Assembly: GCF_027213785.1 (NCBI RefSeq)
Contig: NZ_JAPWGO010000006.1
Span: forward strand, 87,368-151,367
DNA: 64,000 bases
Origin: Limimaricola sp. G21655-S1
Lineage (GTDB): Bacteria > Pseudomonadota > Alphaproteobacteria > Rhodobacterales > Rhodobacteraceae
Reading direction: 5' to 3'
A model generated the notes under the pieces. It had not been told where the DNA came from. It worked only from the letters and a program-made list of their open reading frames with translations, and searched no databases. A program made the translations under genes and the position numbers. Of this stretch, positions 44,390-53,204 are shown piece after piece (within the stretch, counting starts at the first letter, position 1; every line of letters begins with the position of its first letter).

Positions 44390-45385
44390 ATGTTCACGAC
44401 CGATGCCTTTACCGGACCGCTCTTCATCGTCGGCAGCCCGCGCAGCGGCACCAAGCTCCTGCGGGAATTGCTGAACCGGAATCCGGGCATCAACCTGTGC
44501 AACCCCGAAAGCCACTTCATTCCCTATCTCTACCGGAGCTTCGGCACCGATCCGGCCTTCTTCTCCGTCGATCTCGATCGCTTCTTCGCAGCCTTCGACC
44601 GCATGCCTTTTCAGACCTTCAGCCGGCGCATGGGCAAACGCGTCATGCGGCGTGCGGATTTCGAGCAGTTGCGCGATGCCCTGACCTGGGCCGAGGCCTT
44701 CGAGCCGATCCTGCGGTTCTACGGCGACCCCGATGCCCCGCAGACGGCGATCTGGGGTGACAAGACCCCCTCCTACGTGCTCGACCTGCCGCTGCTGTCG
44801 GAGATCTTCCCGACCGCCCGCTTCATCCACATCATCCGCGATCCGCGCGACGTCGCCGTTTCGGCGCAGAACGCATGGCGTCACAACCTGCTGCGCAGCG
44901 CCACGAAATGGGCCCGCAACGTGTCGGTCGGTCGCCGCGACGCCGCCGCGCTCGAGGGGCGCTACATGGAGATCTTCTACGAGGATCTGTTGCGCGCGCC
45001 CGAGGCCGAGCTGCGGCGGGCCTGCGATTTTCTCGACGTCGGCTATGCGCCCGAGATGACATCCCTGATCCGGCCCTCCGAGAACATCGGCAAGGCCGCC
45101 GGAAAACGCTTCATCGACGCCGCCAATCTGGGACGCTATCGCGAGCGGCTCAGCCCGCGCGCGCAGCGACGGATCGAGGAGATCGTGTTCGATGCCGCGC
45201 GCGACACGCCCTACGAGCTCGAATACGCGACCCGGCACGTGCCGCTCTCGCCCTTGCGGCTCGGCGTCGTCGCGGCGATGGATGGCAGCAGATCGGCCGT
45301 GCGATACATCCGCAAGAAGGGGCTGCTCGACGGGATCAGCATCAATCTCGGCAACCGCCTGCAAAAACGGCGCAAGCTGCCATGA
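44390..45385 (+). CDS. Sulfotransferase family protein
   Basis: A 331-residue protein read from ATG 44390, behind an AAAGGG site. The PAPS loop is LFIVGSPRSGTKLLRELL (Arg18 to Thr21), and the 3'-phosphate region is ARFIHIIRDPRDVAVSAQNAW. The RSGT variant groups it with Sulfotransfer_3-type proteins rather than the KxGT type of its neighbour, so the two probably modify different positions. A WGDKTPSYVLDLPLLSEIFP block lies between. Its stop overlaps the ATG of the polymerase gene (ATGA at 45382). Acceptor unknown. Confidence 0.9.
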   Translation: MFTTDAFTGPLFIVGSPRSGTKLLRELLNRNPGINLCNPESHFIPYLYRSFGTDPAFFSVDLDRFFAAFDRMPFQTFSRRMGKRVMRRADFEQLRDALTWAEAFEPILRFYGDPDAPQTAIWGDKTPSYVLDLPLLSEIFPTARFIHIIRDPRDVAVSAQNAWRHNLLRSATKWARNVSVGRRDAAALEGRYMEIFYEDLLRAPEAELRRACDFLDVGYAPEMTSLIRPSENIGKAAGKRFIDAANLGRYRERLSPRAQRRIEEIVFDAARDTPYELEYATRHVPLSPLRLGVVAAMDGSRSAVRYIRKKGLLDGISINLGNRLQKRRKLP

Positions 45386-46854
45386 GCCACGACACCGCCC
45401 ATCCGGCGGCGCCGTTCAGGCCCCGCCTCAACCTCGTCTGGATGCTGGCGGCGGGCCTGTTCGCGGGTTTCGTCGCGCTCACGATCGGCGACAAATCCGC
45501 CAAGATCCTGATCGTCGCGCCGCTGGCGTTCCTCGGCCTCGCGGCGGCGATACGGTTTCCGCTCATCGCGCTGGCCGGGCTCACGGTGATGATCGTGACG
45601 AACATGTCGCAAAACCTCATCGTGGCCTTCGACCTGCCATCGACGGCCAAGCTCGTCGCGCCCGGCCTCTTCGCGCTGCTGGCGGCCCGTTTCCTCCTGT
45701 ACCAGGAACGGCCCTATATCGCCTGGGTGGCGATCCTGAGCCTGACGGTCTTCTTCGCGCTGAAGCTGTTCAGCGCGACCTATGCGGCGCGCTGGGAGCT
45801 GAGCCTGAACCTTTCCATCGATTTCGCCAAGGACGCGCTCGTGGCGTTGCTGGCGCTGGCCTTTATGTCGCAGCGCCGGGGCATCGAGACCATCACCACC
45901 TCGGCGGTGCTGGCGGTCGCCGCGATCTGCGCCCTGGGCATCTACCAGATCGTCTTTGGCAACATGATGGCCGGGTTCCACGGTTTTGCCGTCGTCATCG
46001 CCAATAGCGGGCGTTTCTCTGGGCCGCTCGGCGACGCGAACTTCTTTGCCTGCATCATCGTCTTCACGATCCCGCTGGCCCTGTTCCAGCTTCTCAACGC
46101 GCGCAACGCCCTGTCCGGTCTGGGCTGGGCCGTCGTGTCCGGCCTGCTGATCGCGGGGCTGCTCGCGACGCAGTCGCGCGGCGGGTTGATCGGCCTCGCG
46201 GTGGCCCTGCTGGTTCTGGGCACCGGCCTGACCCTGCGCCAGGTCCTGAGCTTCGTGGTGATCGGCGTCGTGACGGTGCTTCTGGTGGCCGCCGTCGCCA
46301 GCGACGAGCTGATCCAGCGTTTCGCGACGATCCTCGGGACCGTTTCCGAAGGCGAGCTGGATACCAGCACGGAGGGCCGGCTGGCCAGCTGGCAGGTGGC
46401 GCTGGAGCTGTTCAAGGAGCATCCCGTGCTCGGGGTCGGCATCGGCAATTTCAACTCCTACTATCAGAACATGGCGCTCGAACTCGGCCTGATCTTCCGG
46501 GGCGAAGGCCGCTCGACCCACAGCCTGTATCTCGAGATCCTGACCGAACAGGGCCTCGTCGGCCTGCTCCTGATGGGCGCGATCCTGTTCGTCGCGGCTC
46601 GCAGCATCATCGGCGCGGTGCGCTTCGCCAATGGCATCGGCGAGGTCCGTCTTGCCCGACATGTCACGGCCTTCGGCGCCGGGCTCGCGGGTTACCTCGC
46701 CGCGATGACCTTCCTGCAGGATTCCTTTCCGCGCTTTCTGTGGCTGGTCATCGCGGTAGCGCTCGAGGCCGAGTGGATCCTGCGCTACCACTATGCCGGA
46801 TCGCCCTTCCTCAGCGGGCGTCCCCGGGTGTTGCGTAGCCGAAACGTTCCATGA
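45382..46854 (+). CDS. O-antigen polymerase/ligase-like membrane protein (Wzy-like), system B
   Basis: A 490-residue membrane protein with about twelve hydrophobic segments, start ATG overlapping the preceding stop. The Wzy_C signature is clear: ATQSRGGLIGLAVALLVLG, then a periplasmic loop with TEGRLASWQVALELFKEHPVLGVGIGNFNSYY and STHSLYLEILTEQGLVGLLL. The conserved Arg, G-x-G-x-G-N and His-Ser positions of polymerases and ligases are all present. It is the last gene of the flippase operon and overlaps the convergent sulfotransferase gene by 44 bases. It is the likely polymerase of system B. Confidence 0.9.
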   Translation: MSHDTAHPAAPFRPRLNLVWMLAAGLFAGFVALTIGDKSAKILIVAPLAFLGLAAAIRFPLIALAGLTVMIVTNMSQNLIVAFDLPSTAKLVAPGLFALLAARFLLYQERPYIAWVAILSLTVFFALKLFSATYAARWELSLNLSIDFAKDALVALLALAFMSQRRGIETITTSAVLAVAAICALGIYQIVFGNMMAGFHGFAVVIANSGRFSGPLGDANFFACIIVFTIPLALFQLLNARNALSGLGWAVVSGLLIAGLLATQSRGGLIGLAVALLVLGTGLTLRQVLSFVVIGVVTVLLVAAVASDELIQRFATILGTVSEGELDTSTEGRLASWQVALELFKEHPVLGVGIGNFNSYYQNMALELGLIFRGEGRSTHSLYLEILTEQGLVGLLLMGAILFVAARSIIGAVRFANGIGEVRLARHVTAFGAGLAGYLAAMTFLQDSFPRFLWLVIAVALEAEWILRYHYAGSPFLSGRPRVLRSRNVP

Positions 46855-47713
46855 GTGCGCTGCAGCTGTGCAGCACCCCGTTGACGGCCTGCGGCGGCAG
46901 CCCGGCCCGGGCGGCGCGGTTCACGTCCTTGCGCATATGCGCATTGACGCTGTCGAAGGCGTGGAAGGTGTCGATCTTGTTCATGCCCACGAGGCGACCG
47001 TCCGGCGCAAGGACGCGTTCCTTGCGCTGCAGGCACAGCCCCGATGTCGCGCTCGCGTCGAGGCCGCAGGCGGCGTAGACGGTCTCCACCACCTGCCGGA
47101 AATCGGCGACCATGTCCTCGAGCCGGATGATCGTGACCGGCAGGCCCTGCGCTTCGAGGTCGAGCAGCCTTTCACCGACATAGCGGTAGAGCGGCAGGAT
47201 GGTTTCGGGCCGGGCGCCGCGCGCCATCATGCTTTCGCAGATGCCGAAGGGATCGCGCATCAGCCCGATGAACGTCGCATCCGGGTAGATCCGCGCGAGA
47301 TCCGGCGCCAGTCCGACATTGTAGTTCACGAGCTTGACCACGAGCCTCGATCCGAAGGGCCCGGCCTCGGGGCCGAAGCCCTGCTCGGCGAGGGCGCGGC
47401 GGTAGCGCCGTACCTCGCCCGTATTGTCGGCGCAGGCCCGCATCAGCGCCGCGTGAAGCCATTTCAGGTCGCGCGCGCCGAGCGGCCCCGGCGGGCGGCG
47501 GGGATTGAGGACGTCGCCACGGCGCATCAGCGTCGGCAGGTAGCCCGCCCAGCAGCGCAGCGCCGCGAGGCTGGCCGGGCGCCGCGGCCGCAGCACCTCG
47601 TGCAGCTCGCCATTCGGCCAGTAGGTATCGGGATGCGAACGCAGGGCGTTGAGGATCTGGTTCGTGCCCCCCCGCTGCAGGCCAAGCAGGAAAATAGGTC
47701 CGGTCTCAGGCAT
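46811..47713 (-). CDS. Sulfotransferase family protein
   Basis: A 300-residue protein. The PAPS loop is IFLLGLQRGGTNQILNALRSHP (Arg14 to Thr17), a variant RGGT form. The 3'-phosphate region is ATFIGLMRDPFGICESMMARG. The C-terminal part holds LCLQRKERVLAPDGRLVGMNKIDTFHAFD. It is distinct from the other four sulfotransferases of the window. Its 3' end overlaps the convergent polymerase gene by 44 bases. Its start overlaps the stop of the upstream GT4 gene by eight bases, so it is translated with the two GT4 genes of that operon (46811-50144). Acceptor unknown. Confidence 0.85.
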   Translation of the reverse strand: MPETGPIFLLGLQRGGTNQILNALRSHPDTYWPNGELHEVLRPRRPASLAALRCWAGYLPTLMRRGDVLNPRRPPGPLGARDLKWLHAALMRACADNTGEVRRYRRALAEQGFGPEAGPFGSRLVVKLVNYNVGLAPDLARIYPDATFIGLMRDPFGICESMMARGARPETILPLYRYVGERLLDLEAQGLPVTIIRLEDMVADFRQVVETVYAACGLDASATSGLCLQRKERVLAPDGRLVGMNKIDTFHAFDSVNAHMRKDVNRAARAGLPPQAVNGVLHSCSALMERFGYATPGDAR

Positions 47714-48941
47714 GGCTTCCTCCTGCCGTGGCTTGCGTCACGAGTTCCGCGTATTCGGCGAGCAGGCCCGAAGCCGTCCGCCTTATGTCGTAATCTTCGG
47801 CCACCGTGCGCTGCGCGGCGGCGCCGAGCCGGTTGCGCAGATCCTCGTCGGCGGCAAGCGCGCCGAGCGCCGCGACCAGCTCGTCCCGGTCATCCACCGA
47901 GAACAGCAGGCCGTTCTGCCCATCCACGACGAAATCCATCGCACCGCCGGTGCGCGCTGTGACCGTCGCCAACCCGGTGGCGCAGGCTTCGAGCAGCGCG
48001 TTGGACAGCCCTTCGCGCGCCGATGGGAGCACGAAGACGTCGCAGGCGCGCAGCAGGTCCGGCATGTCCTCGACATGGCCCAGCATGCGGATGCCGGGCT
48101 GTTCGAGCAGCGCGGCCGGGATCGCCTCGCCTTCGCCGAAGGTGGCCTCGTAACCCTCGCCCGATGCGCGGTTCGCTCCCGCGATGAGCAGCGTCGCCTG
48201 CGGGTGATCGGCGCGAACCGATTTCCAGGCCTCCAGCAGCAGCGGCAGGCGCTTTTGCGCGGCCATGCGGCCGGCAAAGAGGAACAGCACCCCGCTCGGA
48301 AGCCCGAGCCGCAACCGCAATTCCTCTCGCTTGACCGGATGTTCGAGCGGGTAGAACCGGCGACCGTCCACGCCGTTGGGGATGAAGCGGAACTTGTCCC
48401 CGGGCAGCCCGAGATCGAGAAGCTCCTGTTCGATCTCGCGGCTGATCACCACGAAGCGATCGACGGCCCGCCCGAGATAGGACAGCCGGCGTCGACCGAG
48501 CGGCTTGCGGATGATCGCGCTGGCCTCGCCGCCGCACATGGGCTTTGCCAGCAGCGGGCGGCGCGTCAGCCCGCGGCCCATCGCGCCTGCAAGGGCGGGC
48601 GAGAAGAGCGAATGGCAGTGGATCACGTCCGGCTGCAGCCGCCTGATCTCGCGGGCCGCGCCCAGAATGAAGCCAAGACTGCCCAGCGGGCCGGAATTGG
48701 GAATCCGCGACACCTGCACCCCGTCGATCTCCTCGCGCGCAGCGAGGCCGGGATAGCGGCGGGTGACGATCTGCACGCGGTGGCCGTCATCGATCATGAG
48801 ACGCGCGAGCTGCGCGACCTGCTTCTCCGCCCCGCCGACGATGGGGTGGTAGGAGGAGATGACCATGCAGATGTTCAAGGGTCGCGCCGGTGCCACCGCG
48901 TTCGACACGGCGCCGGCCTCGGAAAGGTCCCGCGGCGACAT
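47706..48941 (-). CDS. Glycosyltransferase family 4
   Basis: A 411-residue GT-B enzyme; a GTG 11 codons in (48908) is an alternative start. N-terminal LNICMVISSYHPIVGGAEKQVAQLARLM has the GGAEKQ acceptor loop. Others are VIHCHSLFSPALAGAMGRGL, the linker FVVISREIEQELLDLGLPG, FAGRMAAQKRLPLLLEAW and donor-site motif AREGLSNALLEACATGLA. It sits between another GT4 gene (48942) and a sulfotransferase gene with overlapping or abutting ends. Probably adds a sugar to the system B unit. Confidence 0.92.
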   Translation of the reverse strand: MSPRDLSEAGAVSNAVAPARPLNICMVISSYHPIVGGAEKQVAQLARLMIDDGHRVQIVTRRYPGLAAREEIDGVQVSRIPNSGPLGSLGFILGAAREIRRLQPDVIHCHSLFSPALAGAMGRGLTRRPLLAKPMCGGEASAIIRKPLGRRRLSYLGRAVDRFVVISREIEQELLDLGLPGDKFRFIPNGVDGRRFYPLEHPVKREELRLRLGLPSGVLFLFAGRMAAQKRLPLLLEAWKSVRADHPQATLLIAGANRASGEGYEATFGEGEAIPAALLEQPGIRMLGHVEDMPDLLRACDVFVLPSAREGLSNALLEACATGLATVTARTGGAMDFVVDGQNGLLFSVDDRDELVAALGALAADEDLRNRLGAAAQRTVAEDYDIRRTASGLLAEYAELVTQATAGGSHA

Positions 48942-50144
48942 TCAGCGGCCCTCCGAGGGGGATCGCGCGGGGATGATCGGCCGCGGCGTTCCCCGCGCGC
49001 GGGATTTCCCGGCGGTCACGTTGGAGAGAAGCTCGATCCATTTGGCGACCATTTCGGTCTTGTCGAACAGGGCGACGGTGCGTTGGCGCGCCGCCCCGGC
49101 ATAGCGGCGCCGCAGGCCGGGATCGCGCAGCACGTCATCGAGCGCCGACGCCAGATCCTCGGTCGCCCCCGCCGCGACCAGCCGTCCGCTGACCCCGTCC
49201 TCGATCGCCTCGGCGCAGCCATCGACATCCGTGGACAGGCAGCAGCAACCGCATGCCATGGCCTCGAGCAAGGTCAGGGGCAGCCCCTCCCAATGCGAGG
49301 TCAGCACGTAGACGTCGAGGGCCTGAAGTACCTGTTCCGGCGCGCTTTGCCAGCCCAGCATGGCGACCCGGTCCGACAGGCCGGCCGCCGCGAGCGCGGC
49401 CTCGACCTCGCCACGCAGCCGGCCTTCGCCGGCAAGGACGAACTGCGCCTCCGGATGGCGCCCGGCGACCCGCCGCAACGTGTCGACATAGTCGAGCGGC
49501 GCCTTTTGCGCTTCGATCCGCCCGATCCAGCCGACCACCGGGCGGTCGGGGTCGAGACCCAATGCGCGAATCCGCGCGGCGCGATCCTCGGCGGGCCGGA
49601 AGCGATCGATATCGACCCCGGTGCGGATCACGCTGATCCGGTCGGGGCGGACGAGCTTGTGGGCCAGGGTCTGGCGCCGGGCATAGTCGGTCAGGGTCAC
49701 GACATGGCCACCGAACCATTTCGCCGCGAAGTCGAGCGCCCAGTAGAGCGACGCCTTGCGGCCCTGCACCCGTTTCAGGAATGGCAGCGACGCCTGCCGA
49801 TAGATGATCGGTCGGCCGGTAATGAGCCCGACCGCGCGTCCGATGAAGCCGGCCTTGCTGCCGTGGCAGATCACCACGTCCACGTCGAGATCGCGCACGA
49901 GGCGGAGCGTTCGCATCAGGACCCTCGCATCTCCCAACGGGTCGATGCTGTAGCGCGCCATGGGCATCGCCTCCGCACCGAGACCGAGTTCGGTGAGGTT
50001 TTGCGCATAGGATTCCGCTTCCTCCGACAAACATAACGTGTGCGAAACCACGCCCATCTTGTCGAGCTCGGACAAAAGGAGCCGATTGTAGAGGGCAATA
50101 CCTCCCGTTGCCTTGGTCAAAGCGAGTATTTTGAAATCGTGCAT
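48942..50144 (-). CDS. Glycosyltransferase family 4
   Basis: A 400-residue GT-B enzyme read from the ATG at 50144 (MHDFKILALTKATGGIALYN), ten bases after AGGGAG; an upstream start at 50204 adds 20 residues of poor quality. Further parts are VVICHGSKAGFIGRAVGLI, the linker VTLTDYARRQTLAHKLV, IGRIEAQKAPLDYVDTLRRV and donor-site motif SHWEGLPLTLLEAMACGC (E-x7-E). It is the first gene of the minus-strand operon ending with the sulfotransferase at 46811. It lies 205 bases from the right copy of the long repeat. Confidence 0.92.
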   Translation of the reverse strand: MHDFKILALTKATGGIALYNRLLLSELDKMGVVSHTLCLSEEAESYAQNLTELGLGAEAMPMARYSIDPLGDARVLMRTLRLVRDLDVDVVICHGSKAGFIGRAVGLITGRPIIYRQASLPFLKRVQGRKASLYWALDFAAKWFGGHVVTLTDYARRQTLAHKLVRPDRISVIRTGVDIDRFRPAEDRAARIRALGLDPDRPVVGWIGRIEAQKAPLDYVDTLRRVAGRHPEAQFVLAGEGRLRGEVEAALAAAGLSDRVAMLGWQSAPEQVLQALDVYVLTSHWEGLPLTLLEAMACGCCCLSTDVDGCAEAIEDGVSGRLVAAGATEDLASALDDVLRDPGLRRRYAGAARQRTVALFDKTEMVAKWIELLSNVTAGKSRARGTPRPIIPARSPSEGR

Positions 50145-50349
50145 TGGGATACCGCTCCCTGGAACCTGATACCGATACCGTTCATGGGCACTTGAACGGC
50201 GCACCTGCCGGTTCGGTGGAACGATGTCGGTAAAATGCGACCGAAAATGACATCGGCTCCAGCGCCGGCCATTTGAGCATGCCGCAGGTGTTGCGTTGAT
50301 GACAGGAAAAACGTGATTGCGGCGCGGATTGGGGTTCGGGCGGCGGGAC
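50145..50349. other. Short unique gap left of the right repeat copy
   Basis: 205 unique bases that should carry the promoter of the GT4 operon on the minus strand. With the first 426 bases of the repeat they make a 631-base gene-less stretch up to the lyase start at 50776. Confidence 0.45.
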
Positions 50350-50775
50350 CGGCGTGAAATTGCCGGGTTTTCGCCGGGGAATCGGTCGGTCCTTGCGCTG
50401 TGATCGACCCCGAAGGAGCCGGTTCGGCTGGGAAACGAAGGTTTCGCGGGCTGCGGGGCGGGAGCGGGTCGGGTGCGACGATTTGTCGTGTGGCGGCCTG
50501 CAGCCCGTTAACGGGTCGGGAAAGTTTCGCGGTCTAGCCTGCCCCTCGTTCCCGCCTTTCGCGGCGGATTTCGCGAGTTTCGGTAAGGCTCCGCCGATCA
50601 ATGGCGGATTTCCACTTAGCGACGTGGCGTCACGACCTGAGGGACTGCACAGGCAGATCGGGCTGGATATGCATCACGTCGGAATGGGGCCGGGGATCGG
50701 TCCGCAAATGCCAAATCGGATCCGGCGATCGGGGAATGGTCGGGCGATCCAGGGAATAGGGAAGAACGTAGCAAC

Positions 50776-52998
50776 ATGTTGGCTTTCGAAGGAGCTCAGG
50801 GCTTTGGAGCCCAGGCAAAGGGCGGCCGTGGCGGCGAAGTGGTGAAGGTGACCAATCTCGACGATTCCGGCGTCGGGTCGCTCCGCTGGGCGCTCGAGGA
50901 TCTCGACCAGAAGCGGATCGTCGTGTTCGAGGTCGGCGGCCAGATCGACCTGAAGGACCAGATCCAGATCAACGGCGACGTCACCGTGGCGGGCCAGACC
51001 GCGCCGGGCGGCATCACCGTGACCGGCGGCCGGCTGCGCGTCGTCGAGAGCGAGGTGATCATCCGGGGCCTGAACGTGCGGCCGGGCGATGCCGCCGACG
51101 GCAGCAAGCCCGACGACCGCGACGGCATCGCGGTGGGCAAGCGCGGCGCGACCGTCGAGAACGTGATGATCGACAGCAACTCGATCTCCTGGTCGGTCGA
51201 CGAGCTGGCCTCGACCTGGGGCGCGCCGAAGAACGTGACCTTCTCCAACAACATCATGGCCGAGGCGCTGCAGAGCTCGATCCACCCCAAGGGCGATCAC
51301 AGCATGGGGCTGCTGATCGGCGACGGCAGCTCGAATGTCAGCGTCGTCGGCAACCTGCTGGCCAGCAACGAGCACCGCAACGCGACGATCAAGGACGACG
51401 CCAAGCAGATCGAGTTCGTCAACAACGTCGTGCACAATTACGGGCCGAACGGGCTGCGGCTGAACGAGGGCTCGACCGCCAACGTGGTCTCGAACATCTA
51501 CCAGGCCGGCCCCGACAGCGCCGGCCGCGAGGCGATCCGCCTGGAATCGCCGCAGGCCTCCACCGCCTACTACCTGTCGGGCAACGAGGCCGAGATCGCC
51601 GGCTCGGCGACCTCCAAGGTCAAGAACGACTACGTGTTCACGCCGCGCACCACCGAGGTGATGGGCACCGACGAGCTGCTCGAGCACGTGCTCTCGACCG
51701 CCGGCGCGCGGGCCCAGGGGCTGAACGCGATCGACGCGCGGATCATCGACTACGTCCGCGACGGCAAGGGCAAGATCATCGACAGCCCCGACGAGGTCGG
51801 CGGCTATCTCGACGGCGGCCTGCGCCGCGGCCCGCGCGACAGCGACGATGACGGCATCCCCGACGACTATGAGAGCCTGATCGGCTCGGACCCGAACCGC
51901 GCCGACGCGCAGGCCGACGCCGACAAGGACGGCTACGCCAACATCGAGGACTACATCAACGGCCTGATCGACGGCTTCGACGCGCAGCCGGGCAGCGGCG
52001 GCGACAAGGCCGGCGACACGGCCGGCGCCCCGGCGGCGCGGGCCCCGGCCCAGAGCGCGCCGGCCGCCGAGGCGGCGCCGGCGACGGGCTCGGCCGCCAA
52101 GGTGGCGCCGGGCCGCGTGGTCGAGGCCGAGACGCTGCAGCTCAGCGGCGGTCTCAGCGTCGACACGCTGAACGCGGCCTCCGGCAACGGCGTGGTCCGG
52201 GCCCGCTCGGACGCGATGCAGCGCGCCGAGATGGACTTCGACGGCGCCAGCGGCCGCTACGACCTGACCGTCAACTATTTCGACGAGAATGACGGCGTCA
52301 GCCGGCTGGCGGTGCAGGTCAACGGCCGCACCGTCGCCGAATGGGACTGGGACCAGGATCTCGGCTCGTTCAAGGCCAACAACGACACCCGGACCTCCAA
52401 GGTGATCGAGGGGCTCGAGCTCGCCAAGGGCGACACGGTGACGCTGCTGGGCACCCGCGACGGCAAGGAGCCGCTGCGCATCGACACGCTCGAATTCGCG
52501 CAGAGCACCGGCGGCGGCGACGTCGCCAAGGCGCCCAAGGCCCCCGCCGCGCCCGAGGAGGCCGCGAAGGCCGCGCCCGCCGCGACGGCGCTGCATCTCG
52601 AGGCCGAGGATTTCGACCTCTCGGGCTTCGTCGCCGAGAGCCTGAAGAACGCCTCCGGCGGCACCGCGATCCGCCGCGACGGCCGGGGCGAGCACTCCGC
52701 CGAGACCGACTTCGAGGGCGAGGCCGGGCTCTACGACATCGTCGTGAACTATTTCGACGAGAATGACGGCGCGAGCCGGCTGGCGGTGGAGCTCAACGGC
52801 GAGGCGCTCGACGCCTGGATCTGGGACGCCGATCTGGGCGACCGGCTGGCCAACAACAACACGCTGACCCGGCACGTGATCGAGGATGTGCGGCTGCAGA
52901 AGGGCGACCGGCTCAGCCTGTCGGGCGAGGATGACGGCGGCGAGCCGCTGCGCGTCGACTCCTTCGACTTCCTGCCCAACGACCTGCTGGCCGCCTGA
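50776..52998 (+). CDS. Pectate-lyase-like protein with two carbohydrate-binding modules, copy 2
   Basis: Encodes the same 740-residue protein as 26408-28630: beta-helix lyase domain (about 1-345), a calcium-binding Asp-rich stretch (about 355-400), an Ala/Pro linker, and two modules of about 120 residues with NYFDENDG. The 426 bases before the start are shared with copy 1, but DNA further upstream differs, so the two copies may be transcribed differently. It is convergent with the UDP-glucose dehydrogenase gene. The lack of any sequence drift suggests a recent event, gene conversion, or an assembly duplication. Confidence 0.85.
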   Translation: MLAFEGAQGFGAQAKGGRGGEVVKVTNLDDSGVGSLRWALEDLDQKRIVVFEVGGQIDLKDQIQINGDVTVAGQTAPGGITVTGGRLRVVESEVIIRGLNVRPGDAADGSKPDDRDGIAVGKRGATVENVMIDSNSISWSVDELASTWGAPKNVTFSNNIMAEALQSSIHPKGDHSMGLLIGDGSSNVSVVGNLLASNEHRNATIKDDAKQIEFVNNVVHNYGPNGLRLNEGSTANVVSNIYQAGPDSAGREAIRLESPQASTAYYLSGNEAEIAGSATSKVKNDYVFTPRTTEVMGTDELLEHVLSTAGARAQGLNAIDARIIDYVRDGKGKIIDSPDEVGGYLDGGLRRGPRDSDDDGIPDDYESLIGSDPNRADAQADADKDGYANIEDYINGLIDGFDAQPGSGGDKAGDTAGAPAARAPAQSAPAAEAAPATGSAAKVAPGRVVEAETLQLSGGLSVDTLNAASGNGVVRARSDAMQRAEMDFDGASGRYDLTVNYFDENDGVSRLAVQVNGRTVAEWDWDQDLGSFKANNDTRTSKVIEGLELAKGDTVTLLGTRDGKEPLRIDTLEFAQSTGGGDVAKAPKAPAAPEEAAKAAPAATALHLEAEDFDLSGFVAESLKNASGGTAIRRDGRGEHSAETDFEGEAGLYDIVVNYFDENDGASRLAVELNGEALDAWIWDADLGDRLANNNTLTRHVIEDVRLQKGDRLSLSGEDDGGEPLRVDSFDFLPNDLLAA

Positions 52999-53101
52999 CC
53001 GGCCGGGTCCGCGACGCCGGGCCCCGGCCCGCGCGACCCCCCCGGGCGGCCCGGCCGCCCGGGGGCCATCCCCGCCGCGCCGGCCGTCCCCCGGCGCGCG
53101 C

Positions 53102-53131
53102 AACCCCGGCCGCCCCCGCGGCCGGGGTCTT
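53102..53131. terminator. Bidirectional terminator between lyase copy 2 and dehydrogenase
   Basis: Arms ACCCCGGCCGC and GCGGCCGGGGT around CCCC, then CTT. It lies between two convergent genes, so it can serve both transcripts. A second GC hairpin is at 53039-53065. Confidence 0.6.
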
Positions 53132-53204
53132 GTCGTATCCGCGCCCAAAGCCACTCCGGAGCCACCCCTGAGCCGCACAAGCGCCCGGGACCGGGGCCGC
53201 GGTC

